Source: Archangiaceae bacterium
Lineage (GTDB): Bacteria > Myxococcota > Myxococcia > Myxococcales > Myxococcaceae
Assembly (NCBI GenBank): GCA_023248915.1
Contig: JAHFDQ010000139.1
Location: 1-11,701 of the forward strand
Direction of reading: 5' to 3'
Length of the DNA: 11,701 nucleotides
Below, piece by piece: positions 1 to 6,180 of this stretch. The notes below the pieces were generated by a model. It was given only the letters and a program-made list of their open reading frames with translations. It had not been told where the DNA came from and ran no database searches. The position numbers and the translations under genes were made by a program. Position 1 is the stretch's first letter; each line of letters opens with the position of its first letter.

Positions 1-205
1 CGGGCTTCGCGACGGGGGCGACTGGAGCGCGAGAGACCTACGCTTCGCCTTCGCGGCCGTGCCGGCGGTGCTGGTGATCGCCGCGGTGGCGTTCGCCGCG
101 TCGATGCTGCTGCTCGAGGGGCCCCAGGGGCCGTCGTGGGCGCTCTTGTACCAGGTGCTCGACAAGGGCGCCGGCTTCCTCGCCGGCCCGTTGGCCGCGC
201 TCTAA
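1..205 (+). CDS. C-terminal end of an unidentified membrane protein (5' truncated by window)
   Basis: An open frame enters from the window edge (first full codon at 2) and ends at TAA 203-205, giving 67 residues. It holds one clear hydrophobic segment at about residues 16-40 (FAFAAVPAVLVIAAVAFAAS and on), consistent with a last transmembrane helix. A short tail follows, ending GPLAAL. I do not recognise the family from this end. The last codons lie inside the 93-bp direct repeat: the second copy (3979-4000) also reads GPLAAL plus a stop, but with TAG instead of TAA. This suggests the gene originally ended about 9 bp from the convergent methyltransferase gene now located at 4007. Reading frame and hydrophobicity are seen directly; the former adjacency is inferred. 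Confidence 0.6.
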   Translation, partial: GLRDGGDWSARDLRFAFAAVPAVLVIAAVAFAASMLLLEGPQGPSWALLYQVLDKGAGFLAGPLAAL

Positions 206-277
206 CTTCCGGTCACCGGGCCCGGTCGAGCACCGCTCCGAAGAAGCCGTCGGTGCCGTGGCGGTGGGGCGCCAACC
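185..277. repeat. Left copy of 93-bp direct repeat bounding the island
   Basis: 185-277 matches 3979-4071 in the same orientation. I count 5 mismatches, all in the first 30 bp; 215-277 is identical to 4009-4071 over 63 bp. The copy covers the last six codons and stop of the upstream membrane gene, a 7-bp gap, then a reverse-strand stop (TGA) and the last 20 codons of the RsmB/NOP methyltransferase gene. This left copy of the methyltransferase end is detached from the gene and runs into unrelated sequence at 278. Confidence 0.95.
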
Positions 278-800
278 GGCCAGCACGGCGGCGGCGAGGC
301 GACCGGACGGTCTTCGGAGTGGGCTTGGCGCTGTTCTTCGTTGACCGCCTCGAGCCGGGGCAGCTCGCCGGCAACGCGGTGGCGGTGGGCTGGCGACCGA
401 GAGCCGGGTGCACGGCTGGCGACCAGGCGCTGCTGCGACACTTCCGCCAGGTCGAACTTCGCGACGGGGGCACGATCGAGGCGACTCGTGTTCAAATCAT
501 TGCGGACCACAAAGCGCGTCGCTTCGTCATGTACGCCGCTGCTGCCCGAGTTCGGCGTTTGGGGTCCCTATCAGTCTTTGCGTCAGGGACGTCAACGCCC
601 GCCATCGGTCAAGCTGCAGTCTGAGTTCGAAGTCCACCCAGGAAGAAGGTCGGTGGTGGACCCGTCCATGCGGGGCCAGTTTCGGCCACTGCTCGGAGAC
701 TGGCCCGCGTGGAGCCACCTGCTCGCTTCTCCAAGTGTCATCCTCCGGGCAGCTCGCGGTACGCTACAGCTCGGGCTTGGCGTTTGGAGCGCTTGTTCGT
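206..800. other. Left part of island: degenerate sequence without a supported gene
   Basis: After the membrane-gene stop there is a detached copy of the methyltransferase 3' end (213-277), about 100 bp of unassigned sequence, a 34-bp copy of a sequence that also borders the IS91-type remnant on the right (381-414), then about 385 bp in which I recognise nothing on either strand. Open frames cross it because of high GC, but none has a recognisable domain or ribosome binding site. An imperfect inverted pair, GTCCCT at about 567 and AGGGAC at about 588, is visible but has no clear role. Best read as gene debris. Confidence 0.6.
381..414. repeat. Left copy of a 34-bp direct repeat (second repeat pair)
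   Basis: 381-414 matches 3941-3974 with 2 mismatches in 34 (at 397 and 410). In the right copy it is the 5' end of the IS91-type transposase remnant (reverse-strand reading PALDRQPTA). The left copy reads PALGRQPTA on the reverse strand but then diverges, so it may be a scrap of a second, similar element end. On the left it lies outside the methyltransferase-end copy by about 100 bp; on the right it abuts it. Confidence 0.85.
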
Positions 801-941
801 CTCCACCAGTCGAACGAGAGCCAACTCCAAGAGCCGCGTCTTCGTAAGGTCAGAGCGGCTCTTGCCTTCAACCAACGCCATCGCCTCCCGGGCATGCTCC
901 AGCATGTGCCGAATCGCAACCGCCGGGTCACGGCGCGACAT
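801..941 (-). pseudogene. hepT: HepT-like (HEPN, DUF86) toxin, N-terminal remnant
   Basis: The reverse-strand frame from ATG 941-939 begins MSRRDPAVAIRHMLEHAREA, continues to LLELALVRLVE, and matches the start of HepT/DUF86 HEPN-type RNase toxins, which are about 110-140 residues long. From about codon 47 (near 801) the sequence stops resembling the family and runs to a stop at 738. The C-terminal half, with the catalytic R-x4-6-H motif, is missing, so it cannot be an active RNase. It starts 14 bp inside the end of the MntA remnant upstream (928-941), which is the usual mntA-hepT operon arrangement. Family assignment is from motif memory; loss of the C-terminus is seen directly. Confidence 0.75.
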
Positions 942-1119
942 ATTCGACCTCCGCTTCCCGCCTCACCTCGTCCCGGAAACCAGGGGAAAGGAAGCCCTCG
1001 GTGTTCAGGTCTACCCGGCGCCCGAATAGCTTCGCCAATTCCCTCTCGACCCGCGCCAATCCGAAGAGGCCTAAGTAATGCCCGGGTTCGAAGTCGACGA
1101 GTACGTCGATGTCGCTCGC
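928..1119 (-). pseudogene. mntA: MntA-like minimal nucleotidyltransferase antitoxin, C-terminal remnant
   Basis: The reverse-strand frame contains SDIDVLVDFEPGH, then GLARVERELAKLFGRRVDLN and FRDEVRREAEVEYVAP, ending at TGA 930-928. This is the second half of the MntA/NTase fold: the D-x-D pair (SDID) that binds metal is present, but the preceding Gly-Ser part of the GSX10DXD motif and the N-terminal helix are replaced by unrelated sequence (reads RSAPPSSA). In intact pairs MntA adenylylates HepT to silence it. About 62 codons of a protein of roughly 95-110 residues remain, with no start codon or ribosome binding site. The break at about 1117-1121 coincides with the end of an MFS-like fragment on the same strand. 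Confidence 0.75.
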
Positions 1120-1120
1120 A

Positions 1121-1264
1121 GACGACGGCGGCGCTGAACGGGCCGTTGTTCAGGAACAGCGCGAGGAACAGCGCCAGGAAGAGCAGGGCGGGCGAGCGCG
1201 CGAACGCCGCCGCCACCATCAAGGGAGCGGCCACCATCAGCCCGAGGCCCGAGAGGACCAGGTC
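1121..1264 (-). pseudogene. MFS-type transporter fragment
   Basis: The reverse-strand frame reads DLVLSGLGLMVAAPLMVAAA, then about 13 residues, then LFLALFLNNGPFSAAVV: two hydrophobic segments separated by a short loop. The pattern of a helix followed by F-x-N-x-GP-x-x-A resembles helices 9-10 of spinster-type major facilitator transporters. Only about 48 codons remain, with neither start nor stop of their own. The fragment is bounded by the beta-glucosidase remnant (opposite strand) at about 1262 and the MntA remnant at about 1120. The hydrophobic pattern is direct; the MFS label is a moderate-confidence resemblance. Confidence 0.45.
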
Positions 1265-1933
1265 TACTCCATGGCGCCCGCCGCTCCGAAGAACCCCGAC
1301 TCGAAGCTCGACCAACGGGCCGCCGCGAACGTCTTCTACCTGTACAACCGCGTGTTCCTGAACGCGGTCATCAAGGGAGACCTGGACGCCGACCTTCAGG
1401 GTGAGGCCACGGCGGTGCACCGGGAAGATCTCGCCGGCCGCATCGACTACCTCGGCATCAACTACTACAAGCGCCCGGTCGTCTCGGGCGTCAAGGACCC
1501 GATGCTGCCCAGCCTGTCGCCCTTGACGACCTACGACATCTTCAACGTCGAGGTGTGGAACGACTACCCGCGAGGCATCTACGAGATGGCGATGGTGGCG
1601 AAGGACTACGGGGTGCCCGTCTACGTGACCGAGAACGGAGTCGCCGACCCGGGCGACGACGGCACCGGCGGAAGCTTCCTGGTGCGCCACCTGACCTGGC
1701 TGAAGCGCGCGGTGCGCGACGGCGCCGACGTTCGCGGCTACTTCTGGTGGACGTTGACCGACAACTACGAGTGGAACCACGGCATGAACGTGCGGATGGG
1801 GCTGTACGCCGTCGACGCGACCGATCGCCAGAAGCTCCGCCGGGCGCGCCAGAGCGTTGGAACCTACGGGCAGGTCGCGCAGGCCACGGACGTTCCCCCT
1901 GGCCTCGCCGAACGGTACCCGACTCCCGAGTAG
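1261..1933 (+). pseudogene. Beta-glucosidase (glycoside hydrolase family 1), C-terminal half only
   Basis: An open frame with an internal ATG at 1271 gives 220 residues to TAG 1931-1933. Residues 57-67 (RIDYLGINYYK) match the conserved GH1 core. YVTENG at 118-123 carries the nucleophile Glu121, and GYFWWTLTDNYEWNHGMN at 156-173, followed by R-x-GL, is the aglycone-side W-x-L-x-DN-x-EW signature. GH1 enzymes are about 440-480 residues; the N-terminal half with the NEP acid/base motif is absent. Homology seems to start at about VYSMAP (1261), directly against a reverse-strand MFS fragment, so the gene was cut by rearrangement. The remaining frame is uninterrupted and keeps host-like GC-rich codons, suggesting a fairly recent break. 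It should be catalytically dead. No convincing ribosome binding site precedes 1271. Confidence 0.85.
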
Positions 1934-2050
1934 GCAGGCGGGCCGGTGGTGTGTCCTTACCCACACCTGAATGCGCCGTGGGCACAGGCAACTCGAGTAC
2001 GATTCTGCCGAGAATCCATTCCGACAAGCGAGCAGTCCATCTTCGGGCCC

Positions 2051-2055
2051 AGGAG
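2051..2055 (+). promoter_or_regulatory. Ribosome binding site AGGAG for the 446-residue orphan gene
   Basis: AGGAG lies 7 bases before ATG 2063. It decides the start: the open frame extends upstream to 1946, but no comparable site precedes the upstream ATG, and that 39-codon extension has no recognisable protein character. Confidence 0.75.
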
Positions 2056-2062
2056 CCTCGTC

Positions 2063-3403
2063 ATGGCGAACAGGGTCAATTCGTTCAAGCCGTCGCCGCT
2101 CGCCCGGCAGGACTTGCGGGACGTCCCGCGGGCCCAACTGCCCAGGACGAAGGAATCTCGTGCCACGCGGGCCATGGATTCTTTCGATCCGATTGGCAAG
2201 AACCCTGCGCCCGGTACTCGTAGCGGCGCGGGTGTGCGGGTGAACATCACTCAATTTCGCTCGCCGGAAAATGACGACGCCCACGGTGGTCGCGACCTCG
2301 AGCGGATTCTGAAATCGCTCAACAAGCGCATCGACGGGTCGGTGCCCGTTGCGGTCGGCAGCTACAACTACAACCAGGCGACCGCCGACAAGATCAGGGA
2401 ATTGCGGCCCACGGCGCTGTACGCGCCGGCGTTCAATGTGAGAGGCGACAACGCGGTCAAGAGACTCTCAGTAGGCCCGATCAGTGAACACTCCTATCAG
2501 GACCCACTGGCCGGTCAGATGCCCTGGATGTTGACGCATTACTGGCAACGAGACCCCAACAACCCTCACAAGGTGCTGAAGGACGAGAAGTACCCCTACC
2601 GACCACTTACGACCACCGACCCCGATCAGGCTGCCACCTTCGCTTCAGGGAAGTTGCGCAATGCGCAAGATCCGGTCACGCACCTGGCATCAAAGGACAT
2701 GACGCCCGCAGAAATCCGGGCGTGGGGCATGGAAATGGGCCAGCGCATTCGCGACCGCCTCCGCGGAAAGGATGCCGACGCCTGGCAGCTCGACGAGATC
2801 GTCCCCACCACCTCGAAGAACGACCCGCGAGGCGAGACTCTCAGAGAGTTCTACGCCGCGGTCCTCGAGGGAGCTCGAACGGGCCGTCCCCAATTCGGGG
2901 ACAAGGAAATGAAAGGCATCGTGCAGGTCGCTAACCCCGGGGCCCTCTTCGGCGCGCGCAAGAAGCTAGACCCAGATCAGCGCAAGAGCTTCGACAAGCT
3001 GATGCGCGAGCTCGACCTGTCGACGATGACCGTGGTTGGAGAGGACTATCCCGCATTCACGGGCAACGCCACTGTCAAGGCCGACCACCAGGTCGGACCG
3101 GTGATTACCGACCTTCACGGCATGGGCCCAGTCGGGAATAACCTCTTGGGCAAGTACATCGTCGGTCTGTCGCCAGGCGAGATCGGCGGCACCTTGCATG
3201 GCAAGGTCCACGGAATGCCGGAGAAGGCCGCTGACAAGTGGCGACAGGAATACATGGAGGAAGCCATGAAGCTCGGAGCCCATGGCATCGGGGAGTACAA
3301 CTTCACGCCTGGGAAGGGGCGCACCACGGGAGGCAACTCCGACCCCAAGCTCATCAGCGATCTTGCCCTCGAGATCGGGAATGCCCTGAAGATCAAGGGA
3401 TAG
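2063..3403 (+). CDS. Cysteine-free protein of unknown function, 446 aa; only intact gene in the island
   Basis: Runs from ATG 2063 (AGGAG 7 bases upstream) to TAG 3401-3403. I do not recognise the family. There is no signal peptide, membrane segment or lipobox, and there is not one cysteine in 446 residues. Residues 1-60 are basic, Pro/Ser-rich and probably disordered (MANRVNSFKPSPLARQ). A folded part seems to start at about 58 (VRVNITQF). Visible features are PVAVGSYNYN at 95-104, a Trp/Tyr-rich stretch at 155-180, DADAWQLDEIVPTT at 237-250 followed by a helix (LREFYAAVLEGARTGRP), KGIVQVANPG at 284-293, and a Gly-rich region at 352-384. The alternating strands and an acidic W-x-LDE motif could fit a TIM-barrel hydrolase, but that is speculation. 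Codon choice (AGA, TCA, GTA, AGT, TAT, CCA) is less GC-biased than in the neighbours, suggesting a different origin. A secreted or injected effector is one possibility. Confidence 0.8.
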   Translation: MANRVNSFKPSPLARQDLRDVPRAQLPRTKESRATRAMDSFDPIGKNPAPGTRSGAGVRVNITQFRSPENDDAHGGRDLERILKSLNKRIDGSVPVAVGSYNYNQATADKIRELRPTALYAPAFNVRGDNAVKRLSVGPISEHSYQDPLAGQMPWMLTHYWQRDPNNPHKVLKDEKYPYRPLTTTDPDQAATFASGKLRNAQDPVTHLASKDMTPAEIRAWGMEMGQRIRDRLRGKDADAWQLDEIVPTTSKNDPRGETLREFYAAVLEGARTGRPQFGDKEMKGIVQVANPGALFGARKKLDPDQRKSFDKLMRELDLSTMTVVGEDYPAFTGNATVKADHQVGPVITDLHGMGPVGNNLLGKYIVGLSPGEIGGTLHGKVHGMPEKAADKWRQEYMEEAMKLGAHGIGEYNFTPGKGRTTGGNSDPKLISDLALEIGNALKIKG

Positions 3404-3504
3404 CTCGACGATCCATCTAGGAAGGGCCTGCCCCGCGCGAGAAGAACGTGCTCGTGGGGCCCTCGCTCTTGTGGACGGCGATGTCGCAGAAGCCTGGACC
3501 GGTC

Positions 3505-3976
3505 GCGCGGCAAGTCGAGCTCGTCCTGCGACCAGCAGCGGGGCAGAGAGAGGACGGCCGGGGTGGACGGCAAACCCAACCGACGGAGCGCCTCCTGCGC
3601 GGCTCGCGGCTCGGGCAAGAACGCGAGCACCCGACGTTCCCCGCCGCAGGGACAGCGCAGAATTTCAACGGCGAATGTTCGGGCCAACAGGTCCGACCAT
3701 GGCAAGCGATAGGGTGAGGGCGGCTTCTCCGGTGCGGGCTGGCAGTGCCGTGGGCGCGGCGGTGGCTCGACAGCGGGGGGGGGCACTACCCGCTTACGCC
3801 ACTTGGCGCCGGGCGCGAAGGCACAGCAGCCCACGCCGGTCCTCCCGGGCTTGTGCGAGAAACGTCTCCAGGTGTTCGCGCACCACCTCGTGCAGCGCGG
3901 TGGACTCGGGCTTTCGCCTGACGTAGCCGACGAGGCTGACGGCGGTGGGCTGGCGATCGAGAGCCGGGTCCACGAC
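3505..3976 (-). pseudogene. IS91-family (Y2/rolling-circle) transposase remnant with internal deletion
   Basis: On the reverse strand, the first piece (about 3976-3820) reads DRQPTAVSLVGYVRRK, then ESTALHEVVREHLETFLAQA and RED, the typical N-terminal segment of IS91-type transposases. It runs to a stop at 3796-3794. In another frame, from about 3834 to 3505, the typical C-terminus follows: FAPGAKWRKRVVP, then PYRLPWSDLLARTFAVEILR, CPCGGERRVLAFLPEP and ALRRLGLP. The central part, about 250-300 residues with the HUH/Y2 catalytic motifs, is absent, and the join at about 3826-3835 changes frame. The element is therefore dead. It lies directly downstream of the methyltransferase gene, same strand, against the right copy of the 93-bp repeat. 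The exact 3' end is unclear. The family call rests on motif resemblance; the frame break is seen directly. Confidence 0.75.
3941..3974. repeat. Right copy of the 34-bp direct repeat
   Basis: Partner of 381-414 (32/34 identical, same orientation). Here it forms the 5' end of the IS91-type transposase remnant on the reverse strand and sits 4 bp from the right copy of the 93-bp repeat. Confidence 0.85.
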
Positions 3977-3978
3977 CG

Positions 3979-4071
3979 GGCCCGTTGGCTGCGCTCTAGG
4001 TTTCGGTTACCGGGCCCGGTCGAGCACCGCTCCGAAGAAGCCGTCGGTGCCGTGGCGGTGGGGCGCCAACC
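3979..4071. repeat. Right copy of 93-bp direct repeat bounding the island
   Basis: Partner of 185-277. Here the methyltransferase end is the real, connected one (stop TAA at 4009-4007). The left 22 bp again encode GPLAAL plus a stop (TAG), i.e. the end of the membrane gene found at 1-205, although the rest of that gene is not present here. Confidence 0.95.
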
Positions 4072-5365
4072 TGAGGAAGCCGTCGCGCGAGACCTGCTCG
4101 CCCAATTCGGTCCCCAGCACCTTGTCCACCGACCGAATCGAGAAGGCGAGGTGGCTCGCCAGGAAGGCCTGTACCACCTCTTCGTTCTCCTCGCGCAAGA
4201 CGCTGCAGGTGCCGTAGACCAGCCGGCCTCCGGGCTTCACCAGCCGCGAGAAACGGTCCAGCAGCTCTTTCTGCCGGGCAACGTAAATGCCGAGGTCCGC
4301 CTCGGTGAGCCGGTAGCGCCCGTCGGGTTTTCGCCGCAGCGTCCCGGTGCCGCTGCACGGAGCGTCGACGAGCACGCGGTCGGCGCCCGCCTCGAGGTCG
4401 TCGAGCACGTCGCCGGTGGCGCCTCCCCCGGGCAACAGCCGCGTCCGCACGTTGTGCACCCCGGCCCTCCGCGCGCGCAGCTTCAAGTCGTCGAGCCGGC
4501 GCTCGTCGATGTCGAGCGCGAAGAGCTCTCCGCGGTTCTTCATCTGTGCGGCCAACTGAAGCGTCTTGCCCCCGGCGCCGGCGCAGGCGTCGACCACCCG
4601 GGTGGGCGGGGCATCGACCAAGAGGCCCAGCAACTGGCTGCCCTCGTCCTGCAGCTCGAAGTAGCCGGACCGGAAAGAGGGCAGCGAGTAGGCGTTCTGG
4701 TGCGTCTCGATGATGACGCCGAGCGGTGACAGGGCCGACTTCCGGCACGGCGCCTGCTCTTCGGCGAGCGTCGCCATCAGCTTCTCGCGGTCGGCCTTCA
4801 GGGTGTTGACGCGGGCGCACAGGGGGGCCCGCTCGTTCATCGCCTCGGCGGCGCTCTCGGCTTCGGCGCCGAATTCGGCCAGGAAGCGGGTCGCCAGGAA
4901 GCCCGGCAGCGACGCGGCGACGGGGAAGCGCTCGCGAAGGGGCAGCGCCTGCAGTTCGGCCGCGCACTGGGGCAGCAGGTACAGGGCGTCGGCGTCTTCG
5001 GCTCCCAGCGCCGAGGTGTGCGTGACGGTGCTCGGGGCCGCGCCCATCAGCACCTGCGAGGCGGCCAGCCGCAGCAAGTCCTTCCGGCTCGACGGCACGG
5101 CGTCGAAGCCGGGCAGGGCCTTCACCAGCAGGTACTCGACGGTGATCTGCCGGCGCAACAGCGCATAGACGCGCTCGGCCACCGCGCGGCGTTCATTCGA
5201 ATACAGGTTCCGCTTGTGGCGCAGGGTGAAGTCGAGGGCGCGATCGGCCAGGCGGCCCTCGTGCCGAATGGCGCCGTACGCCTCGAGGCAGGCCTGAATC
5301 ACCAGGTCTTCGCGCACGGGCCGCTCGCCGGTGGGCTTCCTTCTCTCGGGGCGCCTGCTGTCCAT
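4007..5365 (-). CDS. RsmB/NOP-family SAM-dependent rRNA cytosine-5 methyltransferase
   Basis: 452 residues, starting at ATG 5365. It transfers a methyl group from S-adenosylmethionine to C5 of a cytosine in RNA, most likely 16S rRNA. Residues about 20-165 resemble the NusB-like N-terminal domain of RsmB (RALDFTLRHKRNLYSNERRA, KDLLRLAASQVLMG). The Rossmann domain has the SAM motif DACAGAGGKTLQLA at 259-272, an acidic strand end ALDIDERRL at 283-291, DAPCSGTGTLRR at 334-345 with Cys337, and YGTCSVLREENEE at 384-396 with the catalytic Cys387. Both cysteines of the two-Cys m5C mechanism are present. Length is close to E. coli RsmB (429), but the exact target cytosine cannot be told. The last 20 codons (LAPHRHGTDGFFGAVLDRAR) are duplicated at 213-277. 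The gene diverges from the peroxiredoxin across 116 bp. Confidence 0.9.
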   Translation of the reverse strand: MDSRRPERRKPTGERPVREDLVIQACLEAYGAIRHEGRLADRALDFTLRHKRNLYSNERRAVAERVYALLRRQITVEYLLVKALPGFDAVPSSRKDLLRLAASQVLMGAAPSTVTHTSALGAEDADALYLLPQCAAELQALPLRERFPVAASLPGFLATRFLAEFGAEAESAAEAMNERAPLCARVNTLKADREKLMATLAEEQAPCRKSALSPLGVIIETHQNAYSLPSFRSGYFELQDEGSQLLGLLVDAPPTRVVDACAGAGGKTLQLAAQMKNRGELFALDIDERRLDDLKLRARRAGVHNVRTRLLPGGGATGDVLDDLEAGADRVLVDAPCSGTGTLRRKPDGRYRLTEADLGIYVARQKELLDRFSRLVKPGGRLVYGTCSVLREENEEVVQAFLASHLAFSIRSVDKVLGTELGEQVSRDGFLRLAPHRHGTDGFFGAVLDRAR

Positions 5366-5413
5366 GGCCCAAGAATGCGCTGTTCACCGGCGTTGTCGCG
5401 GAGTTTCTTGGGG

Positions 5414-5442
5414 TTGACGTTGGCGGCCACCGCCGTTACTGC
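5414..5442 (+). promoter_or_regulatory. Possible promoter for the peroxiredoxin gene
   Basis: TTGACG at 5414-5419 is a good -35 hexamer. At 17-bp spacing lies TACTGC (5437-5442), a weak -10. It sits in the 116-bp divergent intergenic region, 40 bp before the peroxiredoxin ATG. No operator-like inverted repeat was obvious. Confidence 0.35.
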
Positions 5443-5481
5443 TCTGGCCTAATCCAAACGCTTCCCACGAAAGGAATCACA

Positions 5482-6003
5482 ATGCTGATGGTTGGCCAGA
5501 AGGCTCCGGACTTTTCGCTCGACGCCGTCATAGGCAAGGGCGACTTCAAGAAGATTTCCCTCGAAGACTTCAAGGGGAAGTGGGTGGTGCTGTTCTTCTA
5601 CCCCCTCGACTTCACCTTCGTCTGCCCCACCGAGATTCTCGAGTTCTCCAAGCGCAACGACGAGTTCAAGGCGTTGAACGCGGTGGTGCTCGGCGCCTCG
5701 GTTGACTCGAAGCACTCGCACAAGGCGTGGATCAACAGCGGCCTGGGCGAGCTGAAGTACCCGCTCCTGTCGGACATGAACCGAGAGACCGCCCGGAAGT
5801 ACGGCGCCCTGATAGAGGACTCGGGCTTCTCGACCCGAGCCACGTTCGTCGTCGACCCGAACGGCGTCCTGCAGTACGCGCTGTACCACAACACGGCGGT
5901 TGGCCGGTCGGTCGGCGAGACGCTGCGCGTGCTCGACGCGCTCCAGACAGGCGACAACTGCCCGGTGGAGTGGAAGAAGGGCCAGAAGACTCTGGGCAAG
6001 TAG
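5482..6003 (+). CDS. Typical 2-Cys peroxiredoxin (AhpC/Prx1 type)
   Basis: 173 residues, ATG 5482, with AAAGGA (5470-5475) six bases upstream. It reduces H2O2, organic peroxides or peroxynitrite in the cytoplasm using thiol donors. The peroxidatic motif is PLDFTFVCPTE at 41-51, with Pro41, Thr45 and Cys48; the matching Arg is at 119 (FSTRATFVVDPNG). The resolving cysteine is in NCPVEW (Cys160), so the enzyme forms the intersubunit disulfide of typical 2-Cys Prx. The C-terminus ends soon after (KKGQKTLGK) without the YF-motif helix of overoxidation-sensitive eukaryotic types, so it is probably robust. An in-frame ATG at 5488 is an alternative start. No ahpF or ahpD lies next to it; transcription is monocistronic, judging by the terminator at 6048. 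Symbol withheld because AhpC-like and other Prx1 members cannot be separated here. Confidence 0.93.
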   Translation: MLMVGQKAPDFSLDAVIGKGDFKKISLEDFKGKWVVLFFYPLDFTFVCPTEILEFSKRNDEFKALNAVVLGASVDSKHSHKAWINSGLGELKYPLLSDMNRETARKYGALIEDSGFSTRATFVVDPNGVLQYALYHNTAVGRSVGETLRVLDALQTGDNCPVEWKKGQKTLGK

Positions 6004-6047
6004 CCGGTTCCGCTCTCGGGGCGGCAAGCGCCCGGTGAACCGGGCTG

Positions 6048-6081
6048 GGGCTCCGCGCGAGGGCACTCGCCGGAGCCCTTT
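6048..6081 (+). terminator. Rho-independent terminator after the peroxiredoxin gene
   Basis: GGGCTCCG (6048-6055) pairs with CGGAGCCC (6071-6078), and inside it GCGAG (6057-6061) pairs with CTCGC (6066-6070) around a GGCA loop, leaving C6056 as a bulge. That is a 13-bp, very GC-rich stem, followed by TTT. It starts 44 bp after the stop codon. A smaller hairpin (CCCGG/CCGGG, 6031-6044) precedes it. Confidence 0.8.
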
Positions 6082-6180
6082 GTGCTGCTACGGTCGGGGC
6101 CACGGGGGGCCCGGGCCGGCAGGGTTGGCCAGAATCGGGTAAGCGCCTAGGACCACAGGTAAAATGGGCGGCGCGCCGCG

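Noticed and set aside
1946..2062. Upstream extension of the orphan gene (start at 1946)
   Set aside because: The 39 extra codons have no ribosome binding site and non-protein-like composition; AGGAG sits before ATG 2063.
764..2284. 506-residue open frame on the reverse strand
   Set aside because: It is antisense to the beta-glucosidase remnant and part of the orphan gene; only its short MFS-like stretch (1121-1264) has protein character, and it runs out of frame through the MntA remnant. It is a product of high GC.
3775..3783. Run of nine G in the transposase remnant
   Set aside because: Could be a sequencing length error or slippage site, but the frame on both sides agrees with the C-terminal transposase reading, so it does not explain the frame change.
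3803..4729. 308-residue plus-strand frame over the methyltransferase gene
   Set aside because: Antisense to a gene with full catalytic motifs; it has no domain of its own.
6167..6180. GC-only palindrome (GCGGCGCGCCGC) before the kinase start
   Set aside because: A perfect inverted repeat, but such palindromes are frequent by chance in this base composition, and no second half-site or operator spacing is seen.
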